From Clostridia bacterium (lineage in GTDB: Bacteria > Bacillota > Clostridia > Oscillospirales > Butyricicoccaceae), in the NCBI GenBank assembly GCA_017394205.1, contig JAFOPS010000052.1, forward strand, positions 1 through 54,040: a DNA stretch of 54,040 nucleotides, in the 5' to 3' direction. This document shows, in pieces, positions 50,264 to 54,040 of the stretch (positions within the stretch are counted from its first letter, which is position 1; each line of letters opens with the position of its first letter). A program made the position numbers and the translations under genes. Below the pieces are notes generated by a model. That model made no database searches. It was not told where the DNA came from and was given only the letters and a program-made list of their open reading frames with translations.

Positions 50264-50932
50264 TTATTTGGCTTCCTTGCCGCCCAGCAGCTTCCACAGA
50301 AGCGCGGCCAGCGCGCCGCCCACCAGCGGGCCCACGATAAAGACCCAAACGTTGGCCAGCGCATCGCCGCCCATCAGCAGCGCGGGGCCGAAGGAACGGG
50401 CGGGGTTGACACTGGTGCCGGTGAAGAAGATGCCCAGCAGGTGGACCAGCGTCAGCGAGCCGCCGATGACCAGGCCGGCCACCTTGCCGTTTTCGGGCTT
50501 GCTGGTGACGCCCAGAATGGCCAGGACGAAGACGCAGGTAAGGATGATCTCGACGATCAGGGATTTGACAGCACTGCCGTCATACAGGCCGTTGGTGCCC
50601 AGGCCGTAAGAGGTGCCGATAAGTCCGCGAAGCACCGCGGCGCCGGCGATGGCGCCCAGAAACTGTGCGATCACATAGCCGATGAAATCAGAAACGCTCA
50701 TGCCGCCGTTGAGCAGAACGCCCAGAGAAACGGCGGGGTTGATGTGGCAGCCGGAGATGTTGCCGATGGAATAGGCCATGGCCACGATCACCAGGCCGAA
50801 GGCCAGAGCGGTCATCAAATAAGAGGCGTTGGCCTCGGCGGTGCAGCCCGTCACGGCGGCGACGCCGCAGGCGAACAGGACCAGAACGAAGGTGCCGACA
50901 AACTCGGCGGCATACTTTTTCATGTTGTTCAT
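50264..50932 (-). CDS. AqpZ-like aquaporin
   Basis: A 222-residue, six-helix major intrinsic protein. The two NPA loops are GCHINPAVS (about 57-65) and GTSVNPARSFGP (about 178-189). The His in LVHLLGI and the Arg after the second NPA are the narrow-filter residues of water-selective channels, not glycerol facilitators. Start: AAAGG, 11 bases before ATG 50932; a longer frame lacks support. It has its own promoter and terminator. Confidence 0.92.
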   Translation of the reverse strand: MNNMKKYAAEFVGTFVLVLFACGVAAVTGCTAEANASYLMTALAFGLVIVAMAYSIGNISGCHINPAVSLGVLLNGGMSVSDFIGYVIAQFLGAIAGAAVLRGLIGTSYGLGTNGLYDGSAVKSLIVEIILTCVFVLAILGVTSKPENGKVAGLVIGGSLTLVHLLGIFFTGTSVNPARSFGPALLMGGDALANVWVFIVGPLVGGALAALLWKLLGGKEAK

Positions 50933-50992
50933 GACTAAGACGACCTTTCTTTTTATTATTTCCGGCATCGGCTGCCGGATCGTTCCAAACCC

Positions 50993-51021
50993 ATCATACG
51001 CTTTTTCCGCCGTCCCGTCAA
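50993..51021 (-). promoter_or_regulatory. promoter of the aquaporin gene
   Basis: Minus strand TTGACG (51021-51016), 17-bp spacer, TATGAT (50998-50993). A small hairpin CCGGCA/TGCCGG (50962-50978) follows in the 5' leader. Confidence 0.8.
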
Positions 51022-51037
51022 GTGCAGGCCCGCCGCG

Positions 51038-52633
51038 TCAGACGTGCCAGACCTCTTCTCCCCCGATCCAGGTGCTGACGGGGCGCACCTTTCCGATCTC
51101 GAAGGGCGGCACCGTGAAAATATCCCGATCCAGCACCGCAAAGCTGGCCTCGAAGCCGGGCGCGAGCTGTCCCAGACGGGAAAATCCGCTGACGGCGGCG
51201 CTTTCACGGGTATACAGCGCCACCGCGGTCTCCACGTCGACGGCCTCCTGCGCGCCGCAGGGCGTGCCGTCGTAGGCAGTGCGGGTAACGGCGGCCTGAA
51301 TGGTGTGGAAGGGGTCGGTGGGCTCGTCCCAGGCGTTGGCAGGGGCGTCGGTGGACAGGGCCACCTTCACGCCCCGCTCCAGCATCGTCCGGATCGGATA
51401 GGCCTTCTGCGTCCGGGGCAGACCGTAGTTTTTCAGATAGCTTTCGATCTCCGAGAAGAAGAACAGCGGCTGGGTGGCCACGGCGATCCCCTTTTCCGCC
51501 ATCAGATCGATGATCTCGCGTTCCGGCTCGGTGACGTGTTCGATGCGGGCGTAGGGCGCGGCGGTGCGCATCCAGTTTTCCTCCCGGGCGACACGGCTGA
51601 CGATGCGGCGGATGGCGCGGGCGCCCATGGCGTGAACGGCCATCTGGCAGGCGTTGGCCTTGCAGAACTCCACCGCCGTGTCCAGAAGCTCGTCGGAGGA
51701 CACCGACAGGCCGCAGTCGTCCGTGCCCAGATAAGGCTCCCTGACCCAGGCCGTATGTCCGGAAATGCTTCCGTCGCACATCAGCTTGAGGCCCGCAGCC
51801 CGCACCTGCGCCGCGGGATCTGTCATCTCTGCGGTCAGGCGGAAGGCGGGATCCTTCCAATAGTATTCCCAGAAAAAGTAGATCGCCGTCCGCTGGCGAA
51901 AGCCCTTTGCCGCCGCCTCGGTGTAAATCCGATAAACATCGGCGCCGTTGTCGCCCATATCGGTGACGGCCACCACGCCCTCGGAGGCCAGCAGCTCGCC
52001 CATGCGCACCAGCTCGGTCACATTGTCCCCGACGCTCATTCTGGGAAGGCAGCGCTCGGCCAGATCCTTTGCCGTTTCGTACAAAATGCCGTTCGGCGTT
52101 CCGTCGGGCTCGCGGCCGATGGTCCCGCCGGCGGGATCGGGGGTCTCCGCCGTGATGCCGCACAGCTTCAGCAGCGCGGTGTTGCACGAGGCCACGTGCT
52201 CGCAGTTTCGGGTGATATAGACCGGAACGTCCGCGGCGCCCCGATCCAGATCGTGCCGGGTGGGCATGCGGCGCTCCTTCAACTTGCCGTCATCCAGGCC
52301 CCATCCCCGCACCCAGCGGTCCGGCCCCTGGATCGCACGGCGGCGGGCGATCTGCCGCGCAAGATCCTCAAGGGAATTGACGGCGGGCGGCAGACAGGTG
52401 ATATAGGTCTTCATCTCCGCCGTCATGGCGGGATGGATATGGCTGTCAATGAATCCGGGGATCACGGTCTTTCCCGAAAGATCGGTCACCGGCTCGTCCG
52501 GCCGCGCTCCCGCCAGGATCTCCCCTGCGGCTCCGACGGCGGCGACGCCGTCGCCGTCTATGGTGAACGCCTCCGCCCAGGGGCGCCGGGGGTCGGCGGT
52601 AAAGATCTTTCCGTTGATGAAATGACGACGCAT
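51038..52633 (-). CDS. YtcJ-like metal-dependent amidohydrolase
   Basis: A 531-residue member of the amidohydrolase 3 family. PGFIDSHIHPAM gives the metal-binding HxH, and VHAMGARAI and ALSTDAPANAWDEP supply later active-site elements. An N- and C-terminal beta-sandwich (MRRHFINGKIFTADP..., FAVLDRDIFTV) frames the TIM barrel. The physiological substrate is unknown. AAAGGAG precedes the ATG. It has its own promoter; the aquaporin promoter begins 17 bases after its stop. Confidence 0.9.
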   Translation of the reverse strand: MRRHFINGKIFTADPRRPWAEAFTIDGDGVAAVGAAGEILAGARPDEPVTDLSGKTVIPGFIDSHIHPAMTAEMKTYITCLPPAVNSLEDLARQIARRRAIQGPDRWVRGWGLDDGKLKERRMPTRHDLDRGAADVPVYITRNCEHVASCNTALLKLCGITAETPDPAGGTIGREPDGTPNGILYETAKDLAERCLPRMSVGDNVTELVRMGELLASEGVVAVTDMGDNGADVYRIYTEAAAKGFRQRTAIYFFWEYYWKDPAFRLTAEMTDPAAQVRAAGLKLMCDGSISGHTAWVREPYLGTDDCGLSVSSDELLDTAVEFCKANACQMAVHAMGARAIRRIVSRVAREENWMRTAAPYARIEHVTEPEREIIDLMAEKGIAVATQPLFFFSEIESYLKNYGLPRTQKAYPIRTMLERGVKVALSTDAPANAWDEPTDPFHTIQAAVTRTAYDGTPCGAQEAVDVETAVALYTRESAAVSGFSRLGQLAPGFEASFAVLDRDIFTVPPFEIGKVRPVSTWIGGEEVWHV

Positions 52634-52678
52634 GAAAACTCCTTTCCCACAGGTGGCAAACGATGATTCTCCGTTCCC

Positions 52679-52707
52679 ATTCTATCCCATTTTTCGCGGA
52701 AAAACAA
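52679..52707 (-). promoter_or_regulatory. candidate promoter of the amidohydrolase gene
   Basis: Minus strand TTGTTT (52707-52702), 17-bp spacer, TAGAAT (52684-52679). Confidence 0.55.
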
Positions 52708-52722
52708 CCCCGGCGTCAAAAA

Positions 52723-52744
52723 ACCGGCGGCAAGCGCCGCCGGT
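52723..52744 (-). terminator. terminator of glyA
   Basis: ACCGGCGGC (52723-52731) pairs with GCCGCCGGT (52736-52744) around AAGC. The minus strand continues TTTTTTGACG. Confidence 0.92.
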
Positions 52745-52754
52745 AAAAGCCGGT

Positions 52755-53933
52755 TTACTGTTTTGCCCGCATCTCCCGGATGATCCGGTCGATCTCATGG
52801 GCCACGCGGATAAAATCCGCCTCCCGATACCCCTTGGTCGTCATGGCAGGCGTGCCGATGCGGATGCCGGAGGTCTGCGCCGGAGACCGGGTCTCGTTGG
52901 GCACGCAGTTTTTATTCAGGGTGATGCCGTTTCTGTCCAGCTCCTCCTGAACGGCCTTGCCGGTGAGGCCGGTATCGGTGAGATCCAGCAGGAACAAATG
53001 ATTGTCCGTGCCGCCGGTGACCACCTGATATCCCATCTCCTGGAAGGCTTTGCACATGGCGGCGGCGTTGCGCACCACCTGCCGGATATAGTCCCGGAAG
53101 GCCTCGGTGCAGGCTTCCTCCGCCGCGATGGCCTTGCCGGCGATCACGTGCTGCAGCGGCCCGCCCTGGGTGCCGGGGAACACGGCGCCGTCGATCTTTT
53201 TCGCCAGCTCGGGCTTGCAGAAGATCAGCCCGCCCCGGGGCCCGCGCAGGGTCTTGTGGGTAGTGGTGGTGATGACGTCGGCCAGGCCGAAGGGCGACGG
53301 ATGCTCCCCCGCCGCTACCAAGCCGGCGATGTGGGCCATATCCACCATGAAATATGAGCCCGCCTCCCGGGCGATCTCGGCAAAGGCGGCAAAATCGATC
53401 TTCCGGCTGTAGGCCGAGGCGCCCGCCAGAAGCAGCTTGGGACGACATTCCAGCGCCTTTTTCCGCACGTCCTCCAGATCGATGAAGCCGTGAGCGTTCA
53501 CGTCATAAAAATGCATGTCATAGAGCTTTCCGCTGATGTTCACAGGCGCGCCGTGGGTCAGATGTCCGCCGTTGTTCAGATTCATGGCCAGAACGGCGTC
53601 GCCGGGAGACAGCAGGCTCATATAGGCGGCGATATTGGCGGAAGAGCCGCTGTGAGGCTGGACGTTGACATGGTAATCGGTCCGGAAGACCTTGCGCCAC
53701 ATGTCGCAGCAGTATTCCTCCAGCTCGTCCACGTATTCGCACCCGCCGTAATACCGGCCCCGGCTCCCGGTGGACCGGACCGTGGGGTATCCCTCGGAAT
53801 ATTTGTTGGTCAGACAGGATCCAACGGCGCGCATCACGTCGGGGCTGACGAAGTTTTCGCTGGCGATCAGCTCGATGTTGCGGTTCTGACGTTCCTGCTC
53901 TTTTTCTATGATCTCAAAGACTTTGGAAGGCAT
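52755..53933 (-). CDS. glyA: serine hydroxymethyltransferase
   Basis: A 392-residue PLP enzyme that interconverts serine and glycine and feeds one-carbon units to folate, which TrmFO also uses. The PLP lysine is K227 in TTTTHKTLRGPRGG. NIELIASENFVS and SGSSANIAAY are intact. It is slightly short at the N-terminus compared with the E. coli enzyme. AAGGGGTG precedes the ATG. It is a single-gene unit between a good promoter and a good terminator. Confidence 0.97.
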   Translation of the reverse strand: MPSKVFEIIEKEQERQNRNIELIASENFVSPDVMRAVGSCLTNKYSEGYPTVRSTGSRGRYYGGCEYVDELEEYCCDMWRKVFRTDYHVNVQPHSGSSANIAAYMSLLSPGDAVLAMNLNNGGHLTHGAPVNISGKLYDMHFYDVNAHGFIDLEDVRKKALECRPKLLLAGASAYSRKIDFAAFAEIAREAGSYFMVDMAHIAGLVAAGEHPSPFGLADVITTTTHKTLRGPRGGLIFCKPELAKKIDGAVFPGTQGGPLQHVIAGKAIAAEEACTEAFRDYIRQVVRNAAAMCKAFQEMGYQVVTGGTDNHLFLLDLTDTGLTGKAVQEELDRNGITLNKNCVPNETRSPAQTSGIRIGTPAMTTKGYREADFIRVAHEIDRIIREMRAKQ

Positions 53934-53983
53934 GGCGGCACCCCTTTTCTTCGATCTGTTCCGGTTCGGAAAAAACTGGATTT

Positions 53984-54012
53984 ATTGTACCATGGCGTAT
54001 GGCCGATTTCAA
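53984..54012 (-). promoter_or_regulatory. promoter of glyA
   Basis: Minus strand TTGAAA (54012-54007), 17-bp spacer, TACAAT (53989-53984), about 50 bases before the glyA ATG. Confidence 0.8.
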
Positions 54013-54040
54013 CCTGTCCGCCGTGAAATGTTCCACGAAA

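Noticed and set aside
1..54040. CRISPR array, rRNA, intact insertion sequence or prophage
   Set aside because: No regularly spaced repeats, no rRNA-like segments and no transposase or phage structural genes were seen on either strand.

Overview
The window reads as a core-chromosome segment of a Gram-positive, anaerobic Clostridia-type bacterium, most likely of the Oscillospirales. The basis is a high-GC Firmicutes gene set: SepF, DivIVA, YggT, TrmFO, RsfS/YqeK, a eukaryote-type glycyl-tRNA synthetase, Smc/FtsY next to RNase PH, and an Rnf ion pump. Strong AGGAGG ribosome sites and -35/-10 promoters with 17-bp spacers occur throughout. Most genes lie on the minus strand. No rRNA, CRISPR array or intact mobile element is seen.

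Region by region. 1-2.45 kb: a decayed integrase end, a tRNA-like relic, tRNA-Pro(TGG), then glyS and a HIRAN-domain gene. 2.46-17 kb (minus): a radical SAM gene, then ileS, divIVA, yggT and sepF (division and translation), a lone HlyD-like adaptor, hfq, miaA, mutL, mutS and miaB (mismatch repair plus both steps of tRNA ms2i6A37 synthesis). The 3' end of mutS is duplicated around a 130-bp hairpin-rich insert. 17-20.4 kb (minus): a ClC channel/antiporter, an ABC exporter and a small membrane protein whose ribosome site lies in a hairpin. 20.6-26.8 kb (plus): rnfCDGEAB plus a membrane-anchored protein of unknown function. 26.9-38 kb (minus): a membrane protein, rpsU, and the smc-ftsY-rph-rdgB-yhbY-nadD/yqeK/rsfS-leuS run, in which nadD, yqeK and rsfS share one reading frame.

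38.1-42.45 kb is a small accessory block: an XRE regulator divergent from brnQ, an HTH plus membrane-protein pair, and a ferredoxin divergent from a Crp/Fnr regulator. It separates rnc from smc, which are adjacent in many Firmicutes. 42.5-50.1 kb (minus) is one tightly coupled series: TrmH-family methyltransferase, dprA, topA, trmFO and plsX, then acpP and rnc with a promoter of their own. 50.2-54 kb (minus): an AqpZ-like aquaporin, a YtcJ-like amidohydrolase and glyA, each with its own promoter.

The most unusual features are the nadD-yqeK-rsfS single frame with an internal ribosome site, the mutS-end duplication, the ribosome-site hairpin at 17.33 kb, the block dividing rnc from smc, and the Crp/Fnr regulator with a perfect palindrome just downstream of its own promoter.
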